NCBI GenBank assembly: GCA_020543525.1
Contig: JAHYIO010000037.1
Span: forward strand, 1,178,001 to 1,242,000
Direction of reading: 5' to 3'
DNA length: 64,000 nt
DNA from: Coriolopsis trogii
Taxonomy: Eukaryota > Basidiomycota > Agaricomycetes > Polyporales > Polyporaceae
Numbering within the stretch: position 1 is the stretch's first letter; each line of letters begins with the position of its first letter. Made by a program: the position numbers and the translations under genes. Under the pieces are notes generated by a model. It did no database searches. It had not been told where the DNA came from and saw nothing but the letters and a program-made list of their open reading frames with translations. Positions 34,491-48,900 of the stretch are shown in pieces.

Positions 34491-35674
34491 ATGCCTCTCG
34501 GTCCACCATCCTCAGCAGTATTCATTCAAAACAACGCGCCTGGGTTCATTTCTGCCCCAGGGTATGAGTGATTTGTCGATGAACCGAACGATGCGCTCAT
34601 TCGTTTGCGCGATTGCTTTAGACGCACTCCTACCTCCGTTACGGTCCATCCTGTAGCCCTATTCTCAATTTTGGACCATTACCTGCGCAGGACGGATGCA
34701 CAGGATCGCGTCATTGGCACTCTACTTGGGACGCGATCGGACAATGGCGAGGTGGAGGTACGCTCGTCGTTTGCCGTGCTTCACAGTGAGACGGCAGAGC
34801 AAGTTGCGGTAGACATGGAGTACCACCGGACGATGTACGATCTTCACCACAAAGTGAACCCGAAGGAGGTGATTGTTGGCTGGTACGTTTGTCTGTCTTC
34901 ACCTCAACTTGTGAAATGAAACATATGTATCCCCAGGTACTCGACAGGGTCGAATCTAAACACCTACTCTGCGCTCATCCAAAATTTCTACTCGCAAGAA
35001 ACTGCACCACACCAGGCCGTCCACTTGGCTTTGACTACAGGTGTTGAAGAGGGTCAGCAACCTGGGGTCCACGCATATGTTGGGTGCGTCTCATGTAGAC
35101 GTCGACCATGCACGATGAATGAACTAACATGTCTCTTGAAGATCACCGGTCGGTGTGAACCCTAAGCCAGAGAACTGTGTTTTCGTGCCCATACCGTGCG
35201 AGCTTCGGTTCAACGACGCAGAGCGCAGTGGTCGTACGTTCCATCCACATCTTTTCCCTACATGGGTGTTCTGAAAGTAGAGTACAGTCGACCTCCTCAT
35301 CTCCAACCCCTCCAACACCGCTTCCGCCACCTACACCACCCCCGCAAGCGATTTGGAGCTCCTTGAGCGTTCCCTTGTATCCGTGTCGGAGATGCTGGAT
35401 CGCGTGCTATCATACGTTCAGTCCGTCCTCTCCGGGGAGGTCAAGGGTGATGCCGCGGTAGGTCGCTACCTGATGGATGCGCTCGGCCCAAGCACGGAGG
35501 ATCTCGAAAAGGGCGAGTTCAACGCCCATCTCCAGGTGAATATTCTCATCGTCTGCCATCCATCTGGAGGCTGACACCCGCGGCTAGGATACCCTCATGG
35601 TGTCGTACTTGGCCAACCTCGTACGTTCACAAGCGGAAGTGTCGTCACGTCTGGCGTTGGTGAAGGCATCGTAG
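34491..35674 (+). CDS. EIF3F: Eukaryotic translation initiation factor 3 subunit F
   Basis: Six exons (34491-34561, 34622-34882, 34937-35083, 35142-35233, 35288-35535, 35588-35674), 906 nt, 301 residues. MPN-domain protein without the JAMM catalytic motif: [58 protein letters not shown], then the eIF3f-specific [11 protein letters not shown] and the C-terminal helical part [19 protein letters not shown] and [20 protein letters not shown]. It is a scaffold subunit of the eIF3 complex on the 40S ribosome in the cytosol. Start [11 protein letters not shown] is the only in-frame ATG that splices in phase. Its stop lies 56 bp from the stop of UreF on the other strand. Confidence 0.95.
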
Positions 35675-35730
35675 TTCTTGTATCATATATCGCGGGTATC
35701 TTGTAGCCATATCGGACGCGTGTATGCTGC

Positions 35731-36703
35731 TTAGCTGTTGAAGATACGCGAATGCTGTAGGTCGTGACGGGCTGCCAGTATCTCTCCGAGCGGCCAAGTC
35801 ATGGCGGGTCCGTGAGCAATGTTTTCATCGAATATGTCGCCGCGTCCGTTCATGCTGCGAGTGGCGTTGGTGGTCAATTCCTTGCAGTTCGACATTTCCA
35901 TGTCCACGAGGGGCCGAACTGCATATAGGAGAAGTTGCTGAGCGGCGTAAGGGCCGATAGTGTTGAGTCGGACGGACGACGAGAGCAGGCTGCGGGCTTG
36001 TAGGAAGAGATGAAGGTACTGGCTGCGTTCTAAGAAAATATGCACAGGAAGAACACAAAGAGACATGAGGATATGTCACAAAAATGAGATGGCGAGCTTC
36101 GTTCGCACCAGCTGAAAGCCCGAGGGCCGCAGTCAAAACTCCCCAGCATATTGGTAGATGTCCATGCGTTTCCTCGCGGCGCACCTTCAGCTTGAGACGT
36201 TCCACAAAGGCGGTGGTACGAGCATCCGTGTCTGCGTCTTCTGACTGATGAAGATGGTGTGATAGACGCGGTTTGGAGAAGCCTTTGGAGAACAGGGTCA
36301 GGAGCGCGACGCCTTGAGACTTCGATGCTCGTCGTGCGATGTGGTTGAGCGTCATGGTCTCGTACAGCTCGTCCAATTCGGCGAGACGGGCCATTGCACA
36401 GTCTATAGCGTCCGCGACGTCACCTGTGACTGCAACGGCGTTCTTCAGCACATCCTCGGCTACGCGGTGTGCGTCAAGAACAAACGGAAGCGCGGAGCGA
36501 GCGTACGTCGATAGACTATCGCGGAGGAAGCTAACGGTGTAATCCATCTTGTCCGGGGGGGAGGAGGCCGAAGATGGGGATGGGTTGGAGAAGAATCCAT
36601 GGGTCACATATGATTCCAGCCCGGCAGAGGCCACAAATGAGCCTGTCGGAAGGTTACTGTCGGAGAGGAGAAGAAGAATATACGCCTCCTGGTCGCTATC
36701 CAT
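35731..36703 (-). CDS. Urease accessory protein UreF
   Basis: Two exons (36703-36109, 36029-35731), 894 nt, 297 residues. UreF-family start LLLLSDSNLPTGSFVASAGLES, then FLRDSLSTYARSALPFV, ELYETMTLNHIARRASKSQG and GHLPICWGVLTAALGLS, and the C-terminal SAAVRLN-type equivalent LLSSSVRLNTIGPYAAQQLL. UreF works with UreD and UreG to deliver nickel to urease in the cytosol. No other urease gene is in the window, as expected for fungi where these genes are unlinked. Length is close to other fungal UreF proteins. Divergent from VAC14. Confidence 0.93.
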
Positions 36704-36925
36704 CGTCTCTTGAGGTTACTCGACAGAGGAAAGAGAAAACGGAGGCAAGAGCACTTGCACAGCGAGCGCCCGGACGCGCTCTCCAGCAGCAGCGCGCGTC
36801 CCACTACCCAGTCGCGCGCTCTTCTCGGCCACCTCCACAACCAACCTTTCATCCGTCCTTCACCTTTATGGGCTCTCGCCCGCCACTCGCCATACCGATC
36901 TATACAGACGGATAGGACTACCAAC
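36704..36925. promoter_or_regulatory. Divergent promoter, UreF / VAC14
   Basis: 222 bp between opposite start codons; no TATA box. Inferred shared regulatory region. Confidence 0.45.
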
Positions 36926-39900
36926 ATGGGTATGCCACGACCGCAATGATGTTCGTGAGACGCGCTCAACCAATCCTAGATGCAAGCGTATCGAAACAGC
37001 TCGTGGACAAGATGTACGAGAAGAGGAAGGCTGCAGCGCTGGAGTTGGAGAAGTGCGTAGTCTTGAACACACCTCACCGCTCTATGTCTCAATGACGGTC
37101 ATATAGGCATGTACGAGAGTCTCACCAACAGGGCGACCAGCGTCGCATAAGTCAGATTGTGGACCAACTTGTGGATATGTTCAGCAATCCTTCCAACCCT
37201 CTGCACGTACGCAACGGTGGTCTCATTGGTCTAGCGGGTACTGCCATTGCTCTCGGAGTTGATATCGCACCATACATGGAGAAGTTCGTGGAACCCCTCC
37301 TCATATGTTTCACGGATCCCGAGAACAGGGTCCGCTACTTCTCAGCGGAGTGCCTCTACAACATAGCGAAGGTGTCCAAGGGGGAGATATTGGTGTATTT
37401 CAACTCTATATTCGACGCGCTTAGCAAGGTGCGTACACATGTCCACGCGATTCCAGCTTAAATGCAAACCCATACCAGCTTGCCGCAGACTCGGAGCTAT
37501 CCGTGAAGAATGGTGCTGAGCTGTTGGACCGCCTTCTCAAGGATATCGTCGCGGAGACCGCGTCGGTTTACATCCCGCAGTATCCCGAGACAGAGGCCGC
37601 ACGGAGACGAGCGGACGAAGCCAGCAGCATCCTTGTACCACATCCGGATGATGTCGCGAACGGGTCCGACATAGGTCGCGCTCGGAAGGCGTTCTCGCTC
37701 GCCCACTTCATTCCTTTGCTGTCCGACAGGATATATGTCCTCAGCCCGTTCACTAGGAGCTACCTTGTGTCGTGGATCAGCGTACTCGACTCCGTTCCTG
37801 AGTTGGAGTTGATCACGTACCTTCCGGAATTCCTGGATGGGCTTTTGTTCGTAGCTCAAGCTTTCTCATGTTTGGTGACTGACTATTGTTTTGAAACATA
37901 GGAAGTATCTCTCAGACCCTACCGATGACGTCAAAGTTGCTACCGAGAGCCTCCTCGCCGACTTCCTTCGAGAAATTAGAGATGTCACCATTGTGCAAAG
38001 ACGATATGAGGAGCAGCAGAAGGCGAAACGGGAGGCCACTGTTACGGAAGTGACTCGTCGTGCCGAAACGGAGAAGGACAGACTGCCAGATATCACCATG
38101 GATCATCCAGAGCGTGAAACGATGTTCGGCGAGAATGACGAGATCTTTGACAATGATTTGGACACACCTGACGACAAACAATCCAATCCAGAGCTCCGGG
38201 ATCCTGGCGGTGAGTGATCCTCATTCTGGGATGTCTGCAAGGCTGACGGTGCTTCAGCATGGGTTCCTGGTCAAGGTGTCAGGATAGACTATGCCGCGAT
38301 AGTTGAAATTCTTCTGCAACAGTTGGATGACCAACGTAGGTTCACAACAACATTCGTGGAGCGTTGTATTGAACAAATCGTCCAGATGACGAGACGCAGC
38401 AATCCACTGCCTTGCGGTGGTTAGCAGAGTTCCTCAACATCAACCCGGAAGTGATGATACCCTTTACGCCCCGACTAATCCTCGCCATACTGCCCAATCT
38501 TTCACATGACCTTCCTATTATCCAAGCCGCGGCAACTCGGGCGAATCAAGCTTTGATGAACGTCATACAAAATCTGCCGTCCCCTCCTGACCCACCTACT
38601 GGACGACAGAATACAGACAAGTCGTCGAGTGTTTCAGTCACCACCGCAGCGTCCCCAACACCAGTTCCCACTACAGGTGCCCCGTCACGACAATCGACAG
38701 GAAAGGATGTGCCGCCGAGCCGCGAAGTCAGTTCACCAGAGACATCGCCGGACACCACAAGCCAACAGCAACCAGCTTCCGGCATTACGACACAAATCAA
38801 GGCCCGATCGGGTACGGTATCCATGGAAGCACCACCGCGGCCGTTACCGCCAGATAACGCGACGCAAGCACAGAACAGTCGACCAGACTCACCGATCTCC
38901 GCTATCAGTCTCCCTCACATGCAACAGTCTCCTGAGTCGTCGATGTTACAGGAAAAAGACCAGATTGACTATCAATCGACCGTGAACGCTCTCACAATCC
39001 AGTTCTTGAGTGAACATGAGGACACGCGGGTGGCTGCTCTGAAGTGGTTAATCATGTTACACCAGAAAGCACCGAAGAAGATCCTGGCCATGGATGACGG
39101 AACGTTCCCTGCTTTACTGAAGACGTTGTCCGACTCTTCTGAAGAGGTGCGATAAACCCTAGCACATTCCTGGCGGTTTGTTTGACGCTTTGCACCCTCA
39201 GGTGATCAAGCATGACTTGCAATTGCTTGCGCAGATCTCGTCTAGTTCTGAAGAAGGATACTTCAAGTCCTTCATGAATAATTTGTTGGAGCTCTTTAGC
39301 ACCGACCGTGGTCTTCTCGACTCGCGTGGGAGCCTCATCATTCGCCAACTGTGTCTGAACCTCAACACGGAGCGCATATACCGCACTTTCGCAGAGATCC
39401 TAGAAAAGGAGGAAGATCTAGAGTTCGCTAGCGTCATGGTCCAGAAGCTCAACATGATCCTAATTACCTCCCCGGAGCTGGCAGACTTCAGAAGACGGCT
39501 TAAGAGCTTGGAGACAAGGGTATGCTCATGTAGTCGATGGGTAATGGATAGAGTACTGACCCCCTTATAGCAAGACGGCCAGTCGTTGTTCACCACGTTG
39601 TACCGATCATGGTGTCACAATGCCGTCGCGGTCTTTTCACTATGTCTCCTGGCTCAAGCTTATGAGCACGCATCAAATCTCCTATACATCTTGTCCGTTA
39701 TCTCATTGTCGCTCGCAATGCATGTCTCACTCCTGTCTGGTTCGCAGCGCCGACCTTGAGATCACCGTACAATTGTTGGTGCAAGTCGACAAACTGGTGC
39801 AACTGATCGAATCCCCCGTGTTCACATGTGAGTCGCTCAGCCAGAGTCGGGTTGTCGAATCAGCTCATGCCTGGATACAGATCTCCGATTGCAACTGTTG

Positions 39901-40531
39901 GAACCAGAGAAATATCCGCACCTGTTCAAGTGCCTATATGGGCTTTTGATGCTGCTTCCTCAAAGTTCCGCCTTCCTTTCGCTGCGCAATCGACTTAACG
40001 CAGTCAATTCCGCAGGGTTCCTACATATTGCACCCAAGTCGTGAGTTCAATCATGTATCGCCTGCATGTATGTGTTCAACGACGTCGTTCAACAGGAACC
40101 TCGGCAATCTGTCTTCAACACGGTCAAAACTGGGACGAGAAGATATCAAGTGGCAAGAACTTCTGCAGCATTTCCGCGCTGTCCAGATGAAGCACGAGAA
40201 ATCGCGTCGGCAGGCACTCGGGACCGATACCACCTCTCTTAGCGCATATCCGTACGCAAATGGGGCAGAGAGCACCAAACCACCGACGCCACCCTCCGGT
40301 CCTGGCACAGGTTCTACAATCCAGGCGCGTCGGAAGGTCGCTGGTGAAGGTCCGCTTCGGCCCCCGTCGCGCTCGGGCGGGATGCTTTCACCGCTGAACC
40401 CGAAGGCGCGTGTCTCGAGCGGGTTAGGGAGTGCCATACCCGGTCCGCAGCCACCTGGGAGCCCTACTGCTCCTGTCACGCAGATGCAGGCGAAGGTCAA
40501 GAGGACGCTGAGCTTGAGCCGCAAGACATGA
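36926..40531 (+). CDS. VAC14: VAC14, scaffold of the PI(3,5)P2 kinase complex
   Basis: Twelve exons (36926-36929, 36980-37052, 37107-37428, 37479-37846, 37902-38209, 38258-38335, 38386-39146, 39202-39519, 39571-39692, 39748-39827, 39881-40040, 40096-40531), 3030 nt, 1009 residues. HEAT-repeat protein binding Fab1/PIKfyve and Fig4 on vacuolar or endosomal membranes. Key stretches: [63 protein letters not shown] and [13 protein letters not shown]. An unstructured Ser/Thr/Pro insert (about residues 440-560) and a Ser/Pro-rich tail make it longer than yeast or human orthologues. The start is best explained by a 4-nt first coding exon (ATGG) giving MDASVSKQL; the in-frame ATG at 36949 would add 11 unusual residues instead. 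Confidence 0.93.
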
Positions 40532-40791
40532 CATTACGATCCTTGATATGCTATCTTTGGAGTTCAGTAATCATGATACATTCATATTTATCCACATTCT
40601 GCCTTCTCTCTTTCGTTCCTATGCGCTTGTAGGCTACGCTTAGTCTTGAGGGACATACAACACCAGCCAGACTACTGCTTGGGTGAGACATTCAGGTAGC
40701 GATACACAGCATCCGATGTACAGTATATTGTTCTGGTATAGTACACTTTCCCCTTCAAAAGTGCAGCAAAGAGATGAGAGCAAGGATACTG

Positions 40792-41951
40792 CTAGCTCTT
40801 CGACGTTGGGACGCGGAAGTTTCTCCGGATGGTAGCGATGTCCTCGTCGGTAAGGCCGACGATAGTCTTCAAGTACCCTTCTACGCCACCATATCGCTCA
40901 TCTAGCATATGTAGAAATGCTGTCATGGTCTCTGCTCTGTTAGAGGGGTCGGGACTATCATTAGGTAGGATACGTGCGTATAGCTGAAACATAACGCACC
41001 TTGATGATAGCATGTTCAAAGCTCCGTCCGTGTTTGCCTGAAAGAAGGGAACCTGCGATAATCGCTCCATGACCATTTCACGGACTGGCTCGCGTCCAAT
41101 ACGGGTGAGGGCATAATCACGAGCAATGAGCTCGTCATCTACGCCGGCTAGCTATGTCCCTCGTGAATAGCCGGAAAGACCCGAGTTCAGTGTCTACGTT
41201 ACCTTGAGGAGTATGGCTGCTAATACCCCTGTCCGGTCTTTACCAGCTGACAAGCGAATGAGCCAACTCAAGGAAAGAATTGTCGGCAAAGATAGTGGAC
41301 GTACCAGTACAGTGAAAGAGACAGGCCTCATCTGGTCTGTCTCTGATGTGGCGGAGGACGACGCCAAATGCAGGCCCAGCATGGTCCAATATTTGGGAGT
41401 AGAGTTGCATGAAAGCCTTGCTTGGTAGTGAATACATCGGGTCGTCAGGCATGCACCAGACGCACTTCTGTTTTCCCGCTCGCATAGAGTTCAAACCGCC
41501 TGTATATCCGGGTCGGCTTCATAGGTTGCGATGAAGAGGATGCAGACGCACTTGGCCATTGCCTCTGGGCTATAGTCTTCTTTCTTGAATACAGGGACGT
41601 GAACAACTTCGACGCCTTCAATCTCCGGTATTGGAGTGTTGTATTTGTGCATCTCAGTATCGGATCGGAGGTCGTAGACGGTAGAGATCCCGAGGTCCCT
41701 TAACTGTTGCCTTCCTATCTCACAGAGTCAGACGACGAGCTCACGTTCGTAGGAGCCGTGCACTTGCCCTCATCGGTAATGTGGGACACTTCTCCTGCGC
41801 GAAACAGCAGTCCAGGCTTCGTGATGAATCCTGGCTGGTCCGTGGGGTATGAACCGAGGTCGCGCACGTTGACGACGCCAGATATAGAGACAAACGGAGG
41901 GCGGGATAGCTGTTCCTGTACAAATGCAGCATCTAAGGGCGCAAGATCCAT
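40792..41951 (-). CDS. Tyrosine/serine phosphatase, Y_phosphatase3 family
   Basis: Seven exons (41951-41768, 41714-41552, 41499-41466, 41416-41305, 41246-41203, 41151-41000, 40936-40792), 834 nt, 277 residues. The cysteine-dependent active site is intact: FHCTAGKDRTGVLAA (CX5R). N-terminal SGVVNVRDLGSYPT and YDLRSDTEM are hallmarks of this family of atypical phosphatases, which act on phosphotyrosine or phosphoinositides; the substrate is not predictable here. The first intron (41715-41767) begins GCAAGT, a GC..AG intron required by the phase. The C-terminus ends VPTSKS. Divergent from MCM6, convergent with VAC14 (260 bp between stops). Confidence 0.92.
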
Positions 41952-42179
41952 GGTGACGGTAAGAAACAAGAAATATAGGACTAGCAGATGAAGACGGCGC
42001 GATTGAGCGGACAGTACAGGAAGTACGAGATTCAGAATGTCCAAATGGGGACACAAGCGCACGCCACCCACGCGCGTGAGTTCAGGGCAGGCCGTCTCGT
42101 GTCTCATTTGCCAGGACGCGTCGCTCAGTGTCTCTTGTACTCCTTCATCGTCCTCACCCCTCCTCTTCCCTTGCTCATC
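41952..42179. promoter_or_regulatory. Divergent promoter, phosphatase / MCM6
   Basis: 228 bp between opposite start codons. It contains CCACGCGCGT at about 42069 and GGACGCGTCGC at about 42116; the second includes an exact ACGCGT, the core of the fungal MBF (MCB) box that drives G1/S replication genes. The link to MCM6 regulation is inference. Confidence 0.5.
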
Positions 42180-45495
<3,316 letters not shown>

Positions 45496-45986
45496 CATCG
45501 AGAGCGGCAACTTTTGCTTGTTCTCTCCTTGGGTCAACTTGTTCGCGCTTGTGTTGTCATGAATCGCTGCTGTATCCACGCTGTCTATCGTTGTATCCGG
45601 CCTGTAATGTACCTCATAGTAGCTTCCAGTCATGCTAGGTGTCCTTCATGAGTAGTGTGCACGAAGTGCAGAGGGTCCGAGGGAAGGACTGCGCGGAAAG
45701 ACCCCGGCGTACTGCATGACGATAGGCGCCTATTACGAGGCTCAGGCCGAGAAGCATTGCGGCCACTCGCGTCCTTGCCTTGCATTCTATGGGCACACCT
45801 GCCTTACATCCTCCGCTACCAACGCGTGTCCTATCACCTTAACGACTGTCTTTCACCACCACCACTTGCGATCACGTCTATCGGCCTGTACATACCTCGC
45901 CGACTGTAGCTCTATATACCTCTGCGAAGAAGCTCAGTGAACGCGCAACGCGGACCGTCCCAGGCGACGGAGCTGAATGGACATCT
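45496..45986. other. Intergenic, MCM6 to formin
   Basis: 491 bases in tandem orientation. A CT/T-rich MCM6 3' flank is followed by CTCTATATACCTC (about 45911), a TATA-like element roughly 75 bp before the formin ATG. No gene seen. Confidence 0.4.
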
Positions 45987-48900
45987 ATGTCTAGCGATCC
46001 GCTCATTGTACCCACCATTGTCCCCGGAGGCTCTCTCCACTTCGCGACAATCACAGCCGACGGCACTGTACAAGATGTGCTCGAGGCACTCGTCTCGAAC
46101 GAGGAGGTCACCGCCGAGGTGCTCGGAGACCTTGAGCCGTTTGGATGGGCCGTTCAGCGGATCAGGCGCGAGCATAATGGACGCCAGTGGGAAGAGGACG
46201 AGCTTGAGGCTCTTGGAAACGGTGCGCACATCCGCTTCTGGGGAATCGCCAGAGTGGTTTGACAGCTCTGTGGCGGGGTATAGGGATACTCTCGCCGTCT
46301 GCCCCCGTCGCGCCTCTCCTGAACGCACCCTCCCCAACGGCACGGTCCCAGAGACACTTCTCTGCGTTTCCGCTCACGTCGCACCTCCACACCCCGACTC
46401 TCCGTCTCGTCTCGTTGCACCCATTCCTATCCCTGACGTTCTCGTTCCTCCGCGTTCCCGAGATTCATGACGGATTCCAGTGGAAGGTCTTCATATCCCG
46501 TTCGTCAACCGTTCGCAATGCGCTAGATACCGTGATAGATGAGCTCGGCTTGACCAAGGGGCTTCCCATACCTGGGGGCGGAGCCCTTGAGTATGTAATG
46601 GAGGAGGTTTGGTCTGACGGTCACGAAGAAAGTGAGCGTGAGGCCGCATCATTGGACCACGCTTGCGCATTGCTCACTAAAAGCCATCAGGATCCACCAG
46701 AGTCCCATTCGAGACGGTGTTGTCGACTGCGCTCGAAGATGCTCTCCTCCCTAACCCCTTTGGTCGCTCTGCCAGTCGGACCTTTCGCTTCTGTGTGCCA
46801 GACGAGTGGTACCGTCGCTCCAAGTCTCGTAGCGTGTCTTCGACCTCAAGTGACGTCTCTCAAGACACCATTCGTCGGCTTGCCGACCTTGAGGAGTCAG
46901 AAGAGGAGGATGAGGATGACGCGGGAGAAGGCACTGCGAAACAGAAAGATTTGGAGGCGTCGGGGACTGGGTTCAAGGCACCTATGGACTGGCGGGGGTC
47001 GATTTCCCAGAATCGCTTCTCCAGCATTCTGGACAGTTGGATGCATCCTCAAGCAGCCCCCGAGGAGACCAAGTCACCTTCGACTCCGGAGAAGAAGGTG
47101 GTCAGCGAGCCGAAGCTTGTGGAGCAGAAGACGGGAGATAGTGTTGCAAGTACTGCTAGTAAAGAGGAGTCCTCTGGCGTAGACTCTGCCGAATTCGAGC
47201 AGATGCTTGTACGTCGTACCGTCTTCGCACTGGTACCATCGCACTGACGATTGCTGATGCAGGACGATCTCGGGCTCAAAGGACCCAAACGAGAGGCTAT
47301 GTACCGACTGCCTCCGGAACAGAAGCGGTACCTCCTTGAACAGAACCAGGTTTCACGGGCGTCTACGCTGTCGAGGAGTTCAGCTGCGAAAGTTAACCGA
47401 AATGCAGCTGCTACTGCGTCGACCTACGGTCCCTCTAGTGCTGCTGCGATGCTACCGCGACTTGTGCCTCAGCTCACAGGTGACTCAGGTATCATGAAAC
47501 GGTTCTCGATAGCAGGTTGGGGTGCTGCGACACCTACTTCAACCACGGCCTCCCCGGAGTCCCCGCGTTCCAGTGTAGACTTGAGCGCACGGCGACGAGA
47601 CTCGATGGTCTCTGTCAGGTCGGTCACCGACAAGGTAGCCGAGACAGCTCCGATTCAGCCCCAATCTACCGGCGGCCTTTGGAGCAGTTGGTGGAACACC
47701 TCAGGTGGCGCGAATGGTTCTCCAGCTAAGGAGACAGAGAAGACTGCGCACTGGTATGCGGCGGGTATTCGTAACGGACGGACGACCGACACAAAGCTCG
47801 TCAAGCACCTAATATCACTCCGAGTCCACTTATCGACGGCCAACCTTGCGTGGATAGAGGAATTTGTAACCACGGAGGCTGGTATGAATGTGCTGAGCGA
47901 CCTCTTGGCTCGCTTGGTCAGCAAGGGCGGCAAGAGAAAGAAGTTGAGCGAAGTTGAAGAGACGGTGTTGCTTGAAGTCATCAAGTGCCTCCGCGCTCTT
48001 TTGAACACCGAGGTAGGACATCTTAATCAACCAGCGCGAAGTGAGCTTGTCACTGATGGAGCTCGAAGCCTGGTTTTCGCGAGGTCCTCGCTCACCCGAC
48101 ACTCATAACTCATCTTGCATACTCACTACATGGGTCGTCTGCGAAACTGCGCACATTGACTTCGGAGGTGCTTGCCGCTGTCTGCGTCTTGTCGCTGAAA
48201 GAGGGGCACCGTGCCGTGCTGTCAGCTACGTCTGATTACAGGGTTGAATTCGAAGAGGCCTTCCGCTTCCAGGAACTCATCGCGTCTATGCGTTTACCCG
48301 ATATGATGGACGAAGAACAGTCGGCTAGTGAAGGCGGATATGGCAATGAAGAGGAGGGCGTATGGGAGGCCCGCACGGCGACCATGGCTCTCATCAACGC
48401 GTTGACGAACTGTCCTGATTCTCTCGAGGAACGTATCATGTTGAGAGAGGAGTTTAGCCGCCGCGGTTTGAACGAGGTCATCGTGGTACGTAAATACATC
48501 TCTTTCTGAGCATCTGGCATGTCTCCTTATCATAGCTCCACTAGACGCTGCGGTATATCAAGCCTCCTGAATCATTGGTAACGCAGCTTGATGTTTACAC
48601 AGAAGAGAAGTTTGAGGACGAGGAAGACATGCGCGAGCGAGCGCGAGACGTCATGTCAGACCATCGGCGGTCACGGTCGGAATCGGGCGCAGTACTTGAC
48701 GAGCTTCTGCGTGTGGCGAAACAACATGAGGAGCTATATCCCATGATGCTAGCGACATTGAAGCGATATGGTGACATATTTGAACGGGAAATGGATCCGT
48801 GAGTCGATCGACTATCAAACGCCACTCGGACTGACATTCGTTCTGACATAGACAGTTAAAGTCAGACCTATTCGTGGTGCTGGACAAGTTTGTGGAGCAA

